DNA of 64,000 bases from Cyanocohniella sp. LLY (GCA_022241785.1 JAKOMP010000010.1:87-64086); one strand, 5' to 3'; shown: positions 8,340 through 17,651, counted from the stretch's first letter. Notes: a model not told the origin generated them from the sequence alone. Program-made: numbers and translations.

Positions 8340-11300
8340 TTACGAATTATTATTACCTGCAATTATGAATGCTGCCCAATAGTAAGGATGACTATAAAGC
8401 TTTTTATCTGGAATCATTTTACTACTTCTATATAGATATGTTGCTAAATAAGCCCGAATTTTTAATTCATCAGGATGCAAGTTATTTAGTAAATTTTCAT
8501 ACCAAATTGTTAGTTCCATCGCAGTTAGTTCTTTAAGCCAGGTTGTCGCTTCTGCTAAAGCTGTAACTGGTGATTTATTTTCCTGTAGTCGTCGATAAAA
8601 TTCGATCATTACTAAGGCACTAGCAGATGATTCTACAGCCCAGAGGGTACTGACTACGTGAGGAATTTTCCCTAAGAGAAAAGCATTAACTAAACTGACA
8701 TATTCGGTAGTTAAATTTTGATTACTAAAAGTTGCAGTTTCACAAGCTGAAAGAGTAACTAGGTTGTAACTATTAAGAGCTTTTTGGCAAATTTCTTCTA
8801 AAGTGATTGTATCTTCACCTGCCAATTCTAAAGCTGATTTTTGCGGTTCATGATAATTATTTGTGACGCGCCCTGTAAAATGAAAGATATTGTAATTATC
8901 AACTAAGGCGGTTTCTACCTCGTTTTTGGTGGCTTGTGATTCCTGGATGCGTCGGGAATTATTAAACATCTGACTAATAATTTCCGATTCCAGTTTTGCA
9001 TATTTGACTGGGGGATAATTTGTATTACTAGGATACTCTACACTGAGTAACATTTGCTGTGACCATTGCCATTGATTTTCAGCTTTTACTGATAATCCTA
9101 CTTGCACACTAGGCAAATAAGTAATGGTGAAATTCGAGACTTCTGCCAACGATGGCGTAGGCAGGTGAAACAGATTATGGAGAGGCAATGTTTGCAAGTC
9201 TCGGTGGGGAATTAATATCAGTTGGGAAATGCCTTCAAGTTCCTGTTTAATGGTGGTAATTTCCAGAATGTTGTGCAATTGCAACAACCTTGGTTCCATA
9301 TTTACTCGCCAGGAATGATTGCTCTTGCTGTGTGTATCTTGGGCTTGGCTGGAATATTCCTGGTAAACTTGATGCCATTCTGTTAACCAATCTTCAAATT
9401 CGATTAAGCGTCTGACTGCTTCGGGTAGAGGTAATTCGGAGATTGTGCCGACATCTTGTATGGGTGTAAATAATAAGATGGGTGATGGTGCTTGGTCTTT
9501 AATGATAAAAGTGTGTAAGGCTACCGGGCTAATATGCCAGTAAATGATTGCTGTGTGGGGATTGAGTAGCTGTTGTACTGAACTATAATATGGCGAGTCA
9601 ATTTCTTCTTGCCAATGGGATAGTAGCCAGGTTAAACAAGCATTTTTGCCTTGTTCTGCCATTTCCCAGGCTTCTACCAAGTCACCGCAATCTACAGCTA
9701 AATCAACTGCTAATTGCCCAATACCAGCAAATTTGAGAGCTAGTTGTTTTTTACTTTCTTCAGAACGTGTTGATTCGTTGAGCATGTGTGCCAGTAAATT
9801 TGTGGCACGTTGTTGTAATTCTTGTGCTGGCTCTGTTTCTCTTATACCCACCAGTGCTTTAATCAGATATTGCAAAACTTCTAGATGCAACAGGGGAAAA
9901 TCTTCTGTTGTCAGGGTTAACAACGCCTGATGATATTCATCTACTGCTTGACACCAATAATAGCGGGATGTGGGATTTTGCAGCCCTTGTTCGTAATGTG
10001 TATTGCCCATTGCCAGATGCAGTCTACCCCATCCTTCTGGGTGGGTATCTGGGCGAATATGCTGCAATCCTTCGTTGTAGCTGGCTAGTTTGCCTTCATA
10101 GCCACCTTGCTGTAAGGCAGAGTTAAATTCAGTGATGCTAGTTGATACATTTAACGAGGTATGGGAACTGAGATGTCCGACAGCGGTTCCTCGACCAATC
10201 CAAGCTTCCCAGTAGTCGGCTTTGATTTGCAAGGCGTTGTCATAGGCCACGATCGCCTCGGCAAATTGTGCTAAATGAAACAGGGCTACTGCCTGATTGT
10301 ACCAAGCTAAATGAAAGTCGGGTTTGATGGCTATGGCTTTGTCATAGGAGGCGATCGCCTCTTCTCGTCTTCCTAAGTTGTCTAAGGCTATACCCCGGTT
10401 GTACCAGGCCAAATAAAAGTCTGGTTGATTTGATAGGGCTTGATCCCAGGAGGCGATCGCTTCTACCCACTGTCCTAAATTAAACAGCACTACGCCCCGG
10501 TCAATCCAAACTTCGTAGAAATCTGGTTGAATTTCGATAGCTTTGTCATAGGAGGCGATGGCTTCTGGGTATTGTCCATCTACACCCAAGGCTATACCTC
10601 GGTAATACCAGTTTTCCGAGTCTTCTGGTTCCAGAACTAATGCTTGGTCATAACTGGCAATTGCTTCTTTGATTTGCCCTAATTTGAGTAACGCCAAAGC
10701 TTTGCTAGACCAGGCTTCTGGGTTCTTGGGTTGAATTTCTGTAGCGCGATTAAAAGCGGCGATGGCGGCTTCAAACTGTCCTAATTCACCCAATGTTCCA
10801 CCCCGGTTATACCAGGCTTTGTAATAATCGGGTTTGATGACTATGGCTTGGTCGTAAGCGGCGATGGCTTCGGTAAAATTTTCTAAGTGAAATAAATTTA
10901 AGCCCTTATTAAACCAGTATTCATGGGCCTGGGGATTAATGGCGATGGCTTTATCATAAGCCGCGATCGCTCCTGTTAAATCACCCGCTTTCGCTTGCTG
11001 GAGTCCTTGATAAAACCACGTCTGCGCCTGGCTTGATTCCTCGGTGGTGATAACTACAGGTTGACTGGTGGGAACTGCTAAATTAGCCGCCAACTGTTGC
11101 ACTAAATTGGCACTTTGATCCAACCTGACCAACAACTCATCTAAAGTATATGCCACATTTGGCTCTAAATTTGCCCAAGTTTGCTCCCAATTGCCTCGGG
11201 AAGAAACTATGACTGTTTCGATAGTTGGTTTGGTGATATCAGCTTTTTCCCCTCGGTACTCCAATGACAGTTCACCCAAGTTGCCAATCACGTCTTCTTC

Positions 11301-11990
11301 GGCCGGGTTTAAAAGGGGTATTTCTGGGGGAATTTCCACTTCAGCTTCTGCATACTCCCAGATTACTTGTTCGACATTTTCAGTCGCTGTTTCCTCAGGA
11401 GTAGCTATTTCCCGTATGGCTTCAGGTATGGCTTCAGGTATGGCGTAGGTAAATTCTGGTTCGTCATATTCCCATAACAATTCGCCTAAGTCACGGATCA
11501 AATCTTGTCCTGGGGTGTTTATTTCACCGTCAACAGTGACGAAATCTGTAATTGCAAATGCTGGCTCTTCATTTTGTTCGTCTTCTTCGCCTAAGTTACC
11601 TGTTAACACCCGGAAACCAATTTCATAGGCAAGTTCACCAACTTTGCCAATTCTCAGTTCACCTAGCTGCACCATCTGGGTTGCTAGCTCATGATTGGGT
11701 GTCCGTGATAACAGCATTTTTTCGCCAAATATCAGGAGCCAATCGATCCAACGCTCAGTACTGATGCGATCTTCCATGCGTTGCAGATACTGGAGTACCC
11801 ATTGTTGCCCTCGGCCTTGTTGCACGCCTGCTAGCATCTGGGTAAACAAAACTTCCAGATCTGCATTTGTCAGATCTGGGGGTGTTTCTGCCACCGTTTC
11901 CACCCTTGCAGCCTTTAATGAACGACTCTGCTTATTACCAACGGGGTGGTTTGAAAACTTGTTAAGCCACTGCAATAGCTGCGTGAGCAT
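8340..11990 (-). CDS. TPR-repeat protein with a C-terminal CHAT (caspase-like) domain lacking the catalytic His
   Basis: This 1216-aa protein has an N-terminal helical part (1-130), an acidic Glu/Pro-rich linker (about 130-250), nine 34-residue TPRs of the W-Y-N-R-G type (about 322-640), a helical middle part, and a CHAT domain (about 870-1216). CHAT proteases have a His in a HFxxHG motif and a Cys in LSAC. Here Cys1083 is kept in TLSACETA, but the His motif reads HFTGRV, with Arg1041 at the His position. The domain may therefore be a catalytically dead scaffold. TPR-CHAT proteins are common in filamentous cyanobacteria and are linked to cell-death or defence signalling; no clear partner gene is adjacent. 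Confidence 0.85.
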   Translation of the reverse strand: MLTQLLQWLNKFSNHPVGNKQSRSLKAARVETVAETPPDLTNADLEVLFTQMLAGVQQGRGQQWVLQYLQRMEDRISTERWIDWLLIFGEKMLLSRTPNHELATQMVQLGELRIGKVGELAYEIGFRVLTGNLGEEDEQNEEPAFAITDFVTVDGEINTPGQDLIRDLGELLWEYDEPEFTYAIPEAIPEAIREIATPEETATENVEQVIWEYAEAEVEIPPEIPLLNPAEEDVIGNLGELSLEYRGEKADITKPTIETVIVSSRGNWEQTWANLEPNVAYTLDELLVRLDQSANLVQQLAANLAVPTSQPVVITTEESSQAQTWFYQGLQQAKAGDLTGAIAAYDKAIAINPQAHEYWFNKGLNLFHLENFTEAIAAYDQAIVIKPDYYKAWYNRGGTLGELGQFEAAIAAFNRATEIQPKNPEAWSSKALALLKLGQIKEAIASYDQALVLEPEDSENWYYRGIALGVDGQYPEAIASYDKAIEIQPDFYEVWIDRGVVLFNLGQWVEAIASWDQALSNQPDFYLAWYNRGIALDNLGRREEAIASYDKAIAIKPDFHLAWYNQAVALFHLAQFAEAIVAYDNALQIKADYWEAWIGRGTAVGHLSSHTSLNVSTSITEFNSALQQGGYEGKLASYNEGLQHIRPDTHPEGWGRLHLAMGNTHYEQGLQNPTSRYYWCQAVDEYHQALLTLTTEDFPLLHLEVLQYLIKALVGIRETEPAQELQQRATNLLAHMLNESTRSEESKKQLALKFAGIGQLAVDLAVDCGDLVEAWEMAEQGKNACLTWLLSHWQEEIDSPYYSSVQQLLNPHTAIIYWHISPVALHTFIIKDQAPSPILLFTPIQDVGTISELPLPEAVRRLIEFEDWLTEWHQVYQEYSSQAQDTHSKSNHSWRVNMEPRLLQLHNILEITTIKQELEGISQLILIPHRDLQTLPLHNLFHLPTPSLAEVSNFTITYLPSVQVGLSVKAENQWQWSQQMLLSVEYPSNTNYPPVKYAKLESEIISQMFNNSRRIQESQATKNEVETALVDNYNIFHFTGRVTNNYHEPQKSALELAGEDTITLEEICQKALNSYNLVTLSACETATFSNQNLTTEYVSLVNAFLLGKIPHVVSTLWAVESSASALVMIEFYRRLQENKSPVTALAEATTWLKELTAMELTIWYENLLNNLHPDELKIRAYLATYLYRSSKMIPDKKLYSHPYYWAAFIIAGNNNS

Positions 11991-12289
11991 CTGCCATACT
12001 CTTGGATTTTGTTTCTCCTAGATTGTAGCCATCCTTGTGTTAAAGAAATCACTAATTACGTGAAAATAACTGTAATTAAACAGCTTTTCAGCCATCTGGT
12101 TATAAAAAATATACAAAACTTTGTTATTTGGGGGCTGGGGAGATCAAAATGATGGGGAACAGATGATAAGACTCGTGTGTACACCGTAGCCAACGCACTG
12201 GCTCTTTTTGACCAAAAAATAAGGTTTAAAGCCTCGCCCCTTGTGGGTGGTTTTTTCCCCTCTGCCCCCTGCCCCCTGCTTTTTCACTT

Positions 12290-12407
12290 CCAAGGCACTA
12301 GTAGTTCACCAAGCAAACTTTGCGGAGTTTGTAGTGAGGGCTTTAGCCCTCAAGTCAAGGACTAAAGTCCTTACTACTAACTTATTTACCAAGCAAAGTT
12401 GCCTTGG
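12290..12407. repeat. MITE-like palindromic element
   Basis: The ends are inverted repeats (CCAAGGCAC at 12290 against GCCTTGG at 12401), and the core has GTAGTGAGGGCTTTAGCCCT followed by AGGACTAAAGTCCTTACTAC. A related core occurs near 21,180. The wider spacer 11991-12575 otherwise holds only G/C-rich low-complexity stretches and no convincing gene. Confidence 0.65.
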
Positions 12408-12602
12408 CACAATACTAGTACAGCACGGCGTAAATAGGCATACCATTTGAAATCGTCAAACAGCCTGTTTGATAAGCTTTTTGACTTTTGACTTTTGACT
12501 TCCGCGCAGCGGTACTAGCCTCTCTCTAGTGTCCAAAGCTAAAATGTAAATATTTCCCAGCCGTGAGATTAATTTTTGCGGCAGTTCAATCAAATCTCGC
12601 GT

Positions 12603-12803
12603 GTGAATTACCCAACCAACTTACAGGTATATGCGCCACCGTTTACGTCCCTGAGAGAACGTGACTGGAAAGCTATGACAGAACTATTCGACAGGGAAGA
12701 CAGTGATGACATTGAAGCTGACATCAGGAGCAATTTGCTATGGCTGACTCCTGAGCCGTGTTGGGAAGATGATCCGTTTGATTTCTTACGTGAATACCTT
12801 TAG
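12603..12803 (+). CDS. small acidic protein of unknown function
   Basis: The frame opens at a TTG at 12576 with a GTG at 12603 and an in-frame ATG at 12675. I take the GTG as the most likely start (66 aa). The protein is acidic in its second half (DREDSDDIEADI and a C-terminal DDPFDFLREYL) with three Trp. Composition is like a real soluble protein, not a chance frame. No ribosome-binding site decides the start and no family is recognised. Confidence 0.45.
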   Translation: MNYPTNLQVYAPPFTSLRERDWKAMTELFDREDSDDIEADIRSNLLWLTPEPCWEDDPFDFLREYL

Positions 12804-12923
12804 ATTGTCAGAGTGCGATCGCATAGCGGCTCCTTTAAAGCATCGCCTAACTCTCTCCATGTAACCTGACTCAGGACTTACGTAACCAACCACGTATTTT
12901 ACGCGATGTGCGACTTATTCTTG

Positions 12924-12953
12924 AAACCCCGCTTCCATTCCTCTCCCCTGCGA
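12924..12953. repeat. dispersed repeat copy (inverted copy near 136-163)
   Basis: AAACCCCGCTTCCATTCCTC at 12926 onward occurs in reverse orientation near 143-163 (GAGGAATGGAAGCGGGGTTT), with partly matching flanks. It is a short dispersed intergenic repeat. Confidence 0.6.
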
Positions 12954-12986
12954 GGAGTAAGATTAATTAATACATAATATTGACTA

Positions 12987-13682
12987 ATGAGACCTTATCA
13001 CCAAATCCCTATATTAGAATGCGGTGAATTGCTGGTGCAGATTCCTTTGGAATTGTTTGCAGTGGAATCTCCCCATCCTTATGAAAAACTTGGTGCGCCT
13101 TATGGAGAACATTCGCCTTATTATTTGCGCGCAAGTGTGGTGAAAAATTTAATTCAAGCCCAAAATTATCTACAAGAAATTTATCCTGGTTGGTATATCC
13201 AAATTTTTGATGCTTATCGTCCCGTAGCTGTACAACAGTTCATGGTAGATTACAGCTTTGCCCAAGCGTTGCAACAGCAGGGATTAACTGAAGCTGAGTT
13301 ATCACCAAATCAACGCCAAGAAATTTGGCAATCAGTTTATGAAATTTGGGCTGTACCGAGTTTGGATGAAAAAACTCCCCCTCCTCACAGTACAGGTGCG
13401 GCTGTAGATGTGACGCTGGTTGATGATACAGGGGAAATAGTAGATATGGGATCGCCTATTGATGAATTATCAGAGCGATCGCATCCCAATTACTATGCTC
13501 ATAGTGACCACCCAGAAGCCCAAAAGTATCACAGCAATCGGCAAATATTAAACGAAGTCATGTTAAAAGCCGGATTTCAGCGCAATCCCAGAGAATGGTG
13601 GCATTTTTCCTATGGTGATCAAATGTGGGCTTGGTTAAATCAAGATGGTTCAACTGCGCGTTATGGGCGAATTGTTAATTAG
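12987..13682 (+). CDS. D-alanyl-D-alanine dipeptidase, VanX/DdpX-like (peptidase M15D)
   Basis: This 231-aa protein has the zinc-peptidase motifs of the VanX family: FDAYRP with its catalytic Arg, HSTGAAVDVTL for the first Zn ligands (His and Asp), and EWWHFSYG for the catalytic Glu and third Zn ligand His. It would hydrolyse D-Ala-D-Ala or related dipeptides, either recycling peptidoglycan fragments or using D-amino acids. No vanA/vanH partner is nearby, so a role in glycopeptide resistance is not supported. No clear signal peptide is seen, so it is probably cytoplasmic. Confidence 0.9.
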   Translation: MRPYHQIPILECGELLVQIPLELFAVESPHPYEKLGAPYGEHSPYYLRASVVKNLIQAQNYLQEIYPGWYIQIFDAYRPVAVQQFMVDYSFAQALQQQGLTEAELSPNQRQEIWQSVYEIWAVPSLDEKTPPPHSTGAAVDVTLVDDTGEIVDMGSPIDELSERSHPNYYAHSDHPEAQKYHSNRQILNEVMLKAGFQRNPREWWHFSYGDQMWAWLNQDGSTARYGRIVN

Positions 13683-13776
13683 GAACTGGGGACTAAAGAG
13701 TAAATAACCAACTTAGACATTTTTTGTTATTCCTAGTAGTATTGTTGCTATGAGCCAGCCGATCAAGAGGTAGCAG

Positions 13777-14034
13777 ATGAATGTTTCTTTGACCCCAGAA
13801 CTGGAAAAGTGGGTGCAATCCAAAGTTGAAAGCGGTATGTATACTTCAGCTAGTGAAGTGATCCGTGAAAGTCTAAGGTTACTCAAGGAGCAGGATGCTC
13901 TTAAAGCAATACGCCTTGCCGAGTTGCGCCGGGAGATACAGCAAGGTATTGATAGCGGAAAATCTACACCTCTGAACATGGATGAAATTATTGAATTGGC
14001 AAAACAACAACGGCAGCAGAAAGAATCCGCATAA
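13777..14034 (+). CDS. ParD-type antitoxin (ribbon-helix-helix)
   Basis: This 85-aa protein begins with the RHH DNA-binding fold of the ParD/CopG group: MNVSLTPELEKWVQSKVESG, then YTSASEVIRESLRLL. The C-terminal part is a charged helix that would wrap around the toxin. Its stop overlaps the start of the next gene by one base (TAATG), the usual coupling of toxin-antitoxin pairs. It would neutralise the toxin and repress its own promoter. Confidence 0.9.
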   Translation: MNVSLTPELEKWVQSKVESGMYTSASEVIRESLRLLKEQDALKAIRLAELRREIQQGIDSGKSTPLNMDEIIELAKQQRQQKESA

Positions 14035-14336
14035 TGGCGAAAATTCTCAAAAAACCATTAGCGCAAGCTGATTTATTGGATATTTGGAATTTTATTGCTA
14101 ACGATAGCTTTGAAAAAGCAGATCAGTTGTTACAAAAAATAGACAGCCAACTCAAAATGCTGGCATCAAACCCAGGTATAGGAAGAAAGCGTGATTCCTT
14201 AGCGCCAAATCTACGGAGTTTTCCGGTAGGGAATTATCTAATTTTCTACCGTCCTATAAATCAAGGTATTGAAGTTATTCGTGTTCTACATGGGGCAAGA
14301 GATATTCAAAGCCTTTTTGAAGAAAATGATGAGTAA
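14034..14336 (+). CDS. ParE-type toxin (RelE/ParE superfamily)
   Basis: This 100-aa protein follows the ParE pattern: an N-terminal helix (KPLAQADLLDIWNFIAN), a central NPGIGRKRDSLAPNLRSFPV stretch, then LIFYRP and IEVIRVLHGARDI strands. ParE toxins poison DNA gyrase; other members cleave mRNA on the ribosome. The gene is coupled to the ParD-type antitoxin. It is a chromosomal type II module with no plasmid genes nearby. Confidence 0.9.
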   Translation: MAKILKKPLAQADLLDIWNFIANDSFEKADQLLQKIDSQLKMLASNPGIGRKRDSLAPNLRSFPVGNYLIFYRPINQGIEVIRVLHGARDIQSLFEENDE

Positions 14337-14384
14337 GTTGTTATTTAGTAGATTTATATTTCTGCCAAAACAGTTACTTTATCA

Positions 14385-14534
14385 TTGCTAGTTGGGAAAG
14401 AAATCGGTTTTGAACGTCCTTACAGTTGGCTTAGTGTATTTGAAGAAGATTGTCTGCAAGAGTTCATCCTGGATATACTGCTCAAAGTAAGAAAATTCAG
14501 AAAAAATTTCTTACCAATAGTTATCATGCTATGA
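14385..14534 (+). pseudogene. possible gene fragment after the toxin gene
   Basis: A 49-codon frame starting with TTG reads GKEIGFERPYSWLSVFEED and looks protein-like. It lacks a good start and ribosome-binding site and runs into the end of the opposite gene. I take it as a probable gene remnant; the family is unknown. Confidence 0.2.
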
Positions 14535-15920
14535 CGAAATTTGCCCAAGCATCATCTTTAGATAATAGGGAACAGTGTTTTCAGTCTCCCAGCGATGAGC
14601 CGATTCCAGATGCTGAATAATTTCGTAACTGACGATAGCGTGATACAAAGCAGCCAAAGGCTGTGTTGTTTGAAATATAGAAGTTAGTTGTTTCATTGGC
14701 AAGTACACTGTCCAAGGCTCCAAATAAGCATTGCGTAGACGCGCTTGCACATCCACTACATTAGGAAGTTCTTGTGCAATATCAAACAGAAAGAATCCTG
14801 CATCGAAAAACGGATGAGAAACTGCACTATCAGACCAATCGAAATAAATATTGCTTTGTTGCGCGTCAATCACATTTTGACAATAAAAATCACCATGTAC
14901 TAAGGTTTGAGGTACACCACAAGTTTCCAAAACTTCACACCATGACAGCAGTTGAGGTATGAGAGTGCGTAACTCCTCCAAGTCTGAGTGTTCGAGAAAT
15001 GGATCATTCTGGGGGAGCAGTAACGCAGCATCATCTGCAAATAACGGTTCTATTCTTTGAGCAAGCTGATTGATTCGTCGGTCAGGAAAACCAACATCTA
15101 GTAACCGATCAACCTGATTCGCCATCTGAACTTGAATTTCAGCATATCGCCGTAGTGCTATCTCCCATCGAGAAACATCAACCGCTTTCCCCAAATGCTG
15201 ACCCTCAAACTCTCTCATCAACATCCATTGTTGTTCTGTATTTACAGCGATTAGTTTAGGCAAGTAATCGGGATAAAGTTGAGACAGAAAATCAGTGAAG
15301 GTGGCTTCTGTGCCAAAAATCCCATACGCAGCCTTCAAATAAAGTGTTCCATCTGTTGTTCTGACACGCAACAAACAAGAGCGAGTTTGAGATTTAACTT
15401 GCTCAATCGGAGCAGTTGCACTCAAACTTAAAGTCTCAACAAGTTGCCGATTAATCCAAATTGACGCTCTATCAAACCAGCCCAATTTTGCCCAAGGTAC
15501 GCGCATTTCTGGAATAGAATTACTTTGAATTTCAGCAAACCAGGAATTAAGAATCTGATAAAGCTTGGGAATTACAATTAAGCGGTCTAACTCATTTGAC
15601 TTCGCCCAATGAGCATGTGTAGGTAGTATCCAATCCAAAGAATGATTTTCCATTGCATACACCCTGCACCCAGTTTTTGTATCTGAATAGTAGTCCTCAT
15701 AAAAACAGCGCAGAGTCGTAACATTTAATCCAAGTTGATCCTTCATGGTTTGATTGATGTGACTTACCATGCCAAAATGATGCTCATAAGGCACAAAACT
15801 TGGTAATGACCAGCCATCTTCTCCAGCCAGCAGCAACACTTGTAACTCAGTGGGATGGGGAATGATGCAGTAGTAGTCAAAATGGACATTCGGGTAGTGA
15901 ACAACAGCTACTTGGCTCAT
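14529..15920 (-). CDS. phosphotransferase (APH fold) with an N-terminal Nudix-like region
   Basis: The ATG at 15920 follows AGAGGAG and gives 463 aa; the frame is open to 16010. The C-terminal half has the aminoglycoside phosphotransferase/choline-kinase signature LVHGDFYCQNVI (Brenner motif) and IYFDWSDSA (metal-binding Asp). The N-terminal 130 residues look like a Nudix-type beta-sheet fold, but I cannot find the Nudix box, so this half is probably non-catalytic or only binds a ligand. The substrate is unknown: it may phosphorylate a small alcohol or sugar. It stands alone on the minus strand. Confidence 0.75.
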   Translation of the reverse strand: MSQVAVVHYPNVHFDYYCIIPHPTELQVLLLAGEDGWSLPSFVPYEHHFGMVSHINQTMKDQLGLNVTTLRCFYEDYYSDTKTGCRVYAMENHSLDWILPTHAHWAKSNELDRLIVIPKLYQILNSWFAEIQSNSIPEMRVPWAKLGWFDRASIWINRQLVETLSLSATAPIEQVKSQTRSCLLRVRTTDGTLYLKAAYGIFGTEATFTDFLSQLYPDYLPKLIAVNTEQQWMLMREFEGQHLGKAVDVSRWEIALRRYAEIQVQMANQVDRLLDVGFPDRRINQLAQRIEPLFADDAALLLPQNDPFLEHSDLEELRTLIPQLLSWCEVLETCGVPQTLVHGDFYCQNVIDAQQSNIYFDWSDSAVSHPFFDAGFFLFDIAQELPNVVDVQARLRNAYLEPWTVYLPMKQLTSIFQTTQPLAALYHAIVSYEIIQHLESAHRWETENTVPYYLKMMLGQISS

Positions 15921-16251
15921 AACTTGGTACTCCTCTTTTATCAATTCGCAGCAATGACATAAGAGAAGCCTTATAACTCCATATAGAAATGCTCCGTCCA
16001 ATCCTTGCAAGGGACAGATACAATTTCCCTAGTATTTATTTCGTTCTAAAGGGAGTTACAAGGCGTTGCTAACGAATAAACATAAGTACCAAATTCCCCA
16101 AATTTAGCGATTGCTCAATTGTAGAGCCTTTTACTAAAATTCAGGAATATCTTGAAGCCATTATCGCGCAAGGAAGTTGCGACGAATAGGCAGTTCTAAA
16201 CCTTTATGATAAGAGATTGACAGCCTTTAATTTAGATCGTTTTTTAGCTGA

Positions 16252-16341
16252 TTTTCTTACTGGGGCAGTATCAGTTTTAACACAATCTTTGTTACCAATC
16301 ATGAATCTGGTCAAGTTGTTCGCATTACCCCACTCAATTGA
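16252..16341 (+). pseudogene. C-terminal fragment of a decayed gene
   Basis: Just upstream of ygfZ, a 29-codon open stretch reads FVTNHESGQVVRITPLN and stops. A second fragment at about 16085-16189 ends in EPFTKIQEYLEAIIAQGSCDE. Both look like protein code without starts, consistent with decayed genes in the 15921-16397 spacer. Families are not recognised. Confidence 0.3.
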
Positions 16342-16397
16342 ACCCCCAAACCTTAATTTGCTAAGATCCTCTCGGTGACAAACTTCTCTGCATTCCT

Positions 16398-17384
16398 ATG
16401 TCCACATCTGCAATTGACGCTCAAGACGCAACAGCTATCCAAGCCGCAACAACCAAGGTTGCTGTATGCGATCGCTCTTTTTGGGGACGCATCCGTGTTT
16501 CTGATGATGACCGGATACGTTTTTTACACAATCAAAGTACTAACGATTTCCAAAGCCGTAAGCCAGGTCAAGGTTGTGATACTGTCATGGTGTCTTCTAC
16601 TGCCCGGACTATTGACTTGGTAAGTGCTTATATTCTAGAGGATGCAGTGCTATTGCTGGTTTCCCCTGGCCGCCGTGAATCCCTGATACAATGGCTGGAT
16701 CGCTATATCTTTTTTGCCGATAAGGTGCAATTAACAGATGTTACCGATGATACAGCAGCTTTTAGCTTGATTGGCCCAGAAAGTGATGCTGTGATCAAAC
16801 ATCTGGGTGCTGAGTCCATCATCGATCAACCTTATGGCAATCATCTTGTATTAGATAATCAGGTAATCGTTGCTGTGGGTAGTGGTTTGGCTACTCCTGG
16901 ATATACGCTGATATTGCCAGTTGCCGAGAAAGAGAAACTATGGCAGCAAATTATAGAATTAGGTGTAGTTGAATTGAGCGATCGCGCTTGGGATACTTTA
17001 CGTATATTACAAGGAAGACCAGCCCCAGATGCGGAACTTACGGATGATTACAATCCTTTAGAAGTGGGTTTATGGCAAACGATTTCGTTTAATAAGGGTT
17101 GCTATATCGGTCAAGAAACCATTGCCCGATTAAATACCTATAAAGGTGTAAAACAATACCTCTGGGGTATCCGCCTTAATGCACCTGCAACTGTTGGCAG
17201 TGCGATCGCCATTCAAGATGAAAAAGTTGGTAAGCTTACCAGTTATACCCAAACCACTGACGGTTACTTTGGATTAGGTTACATCCGCAGCAAAGCCGGT
17301 GGTGTTGGTTTAAAAGTCCAAGTAGGAGAAACCGAAGGTGAAGTAGTAGACATACCCTTTGTTTCTCACCAATATCCAGAGTAA
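16398..17384 (+). CDS. ygfZ: folate-binding protein YgfZ/GcvT family
   Basis: This 328-aa protein has the YgfZ signature KGCYIGQET near residue 235, including the conserved Cys. It is related to the glycine-cleavage T-protein but is shorter. YgfZ uses tetrahydrofolate in the assembly or repair of certain Fe-S enzymes such as the radical SAM protein MiaB. The ATG at 16398 is well placed. It is monocistronic here; the preceding region holds only gene remnants. Confidence 0.9.
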   Translation: MSTSAIDAQDATAIQAATTKVAVCDRSFWGRIRVSDDDRIRFLHNQSTNDFQSRKPGQGCDTVMVSSTARTIDLVSAYILEDAVLLLVSPGRRESLIQWLDRYIFFADKVQLTDVTDDTAAFSLIGPESDAVIKHLGAESIIDQPYGNHLVLDNQVIVAVGSGLATPGYTLILPVAEKEKLWQQIIELGVVELSDRAWDTLRILQGRPAPDAELTDDYNPLEVGLWQTISFNKGCYIGQETIARLNTYKGVKQYLWGIRLNAPATVGSAIAIQDEKVGKLTSYTQTTDGYFGLGYIRSKAGGVGLKVQVGETEGEVVDIPFVSHQYPE

Positions 17385-17415
17385 ATACAGTTAACAGCTT
17401 TGAATGATAACTGAT

Positions 17416-17547
17416 TTATCCTACGCGTCTCAAGGAACCATCAGCATATAGTTCCCATGACACTAACTCTGTTTTGCCATTCACTTTTACTTGAGAATAA
17501 ACAACTTTAACTAACCGTGCATGATTTTCGTTGTAACGCAGAGACAT
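17416..17547 (-). CDS. 43-aa conserved-looking small protein
   Basis: An ATG at 17547, preceded by GAGGTG, opens 43 codons ending in TAA at 17416. The peptide starts MSLRYNENHARLVKVVYSQV and continues with alternating beta-like residues to a C-terminal YADGSLRRVG. It has no Cys or membrane segment. Composition and ribosome-binding site support a real gene. It would form a small beta-rich soluble protein; function unknown. It is convergent with ygfZ. Confidence 0.6.
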   Translation of the reverse strand: MSLRYNENHARLVKVVYSQVKVNGKTELVSWELYADGSLRRVG

Positions 17548-17634
17548 AATTACACCTCTTTTTGAGAAGTTTCTTTGTGTACCCAACTTTGAAAACCTTG
17601 ATTGTAATTAAATTTTGCTTAATGCATTTTTTTC

Positions 17635-17651
17635 TATGCTTGTCAAGCATA
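17635..17651. other. palindrome between divergent genes
   Basis: TATGCTTG-T-CAAGCATA is a perfect 8-bp dyad between the 43-aa gene (leftward) and the GH15-like gene (rightward), flanked by T-rich runs. It could be an operator for either gene or a weak bidirectional terminator. The rest of 17548-17908 is AT-rich and holds no gene. Confidence 0.4.

Noticed and set aside
12177-12450. 62- and 69-codon ORFs in the spacer before the small acidic protein
   Set aside because: They run through low-complexity C-rich DNA and the palindromic element and have no ribosome-binding site.
12987-13682. VanX-like gene as a vancomycin-resistance locus
   Set aside because: No vanA, vanH or regulator is nearby; stand-alone dipeptidases serve D-Ala-D-Ala recycling.
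13777-14336. toxin-antitoxin pair as part of a larger defence island
   Set aside because: No restriction, CRISPR, retron or phage genes lie beside it; it is an isolated ParDE module.
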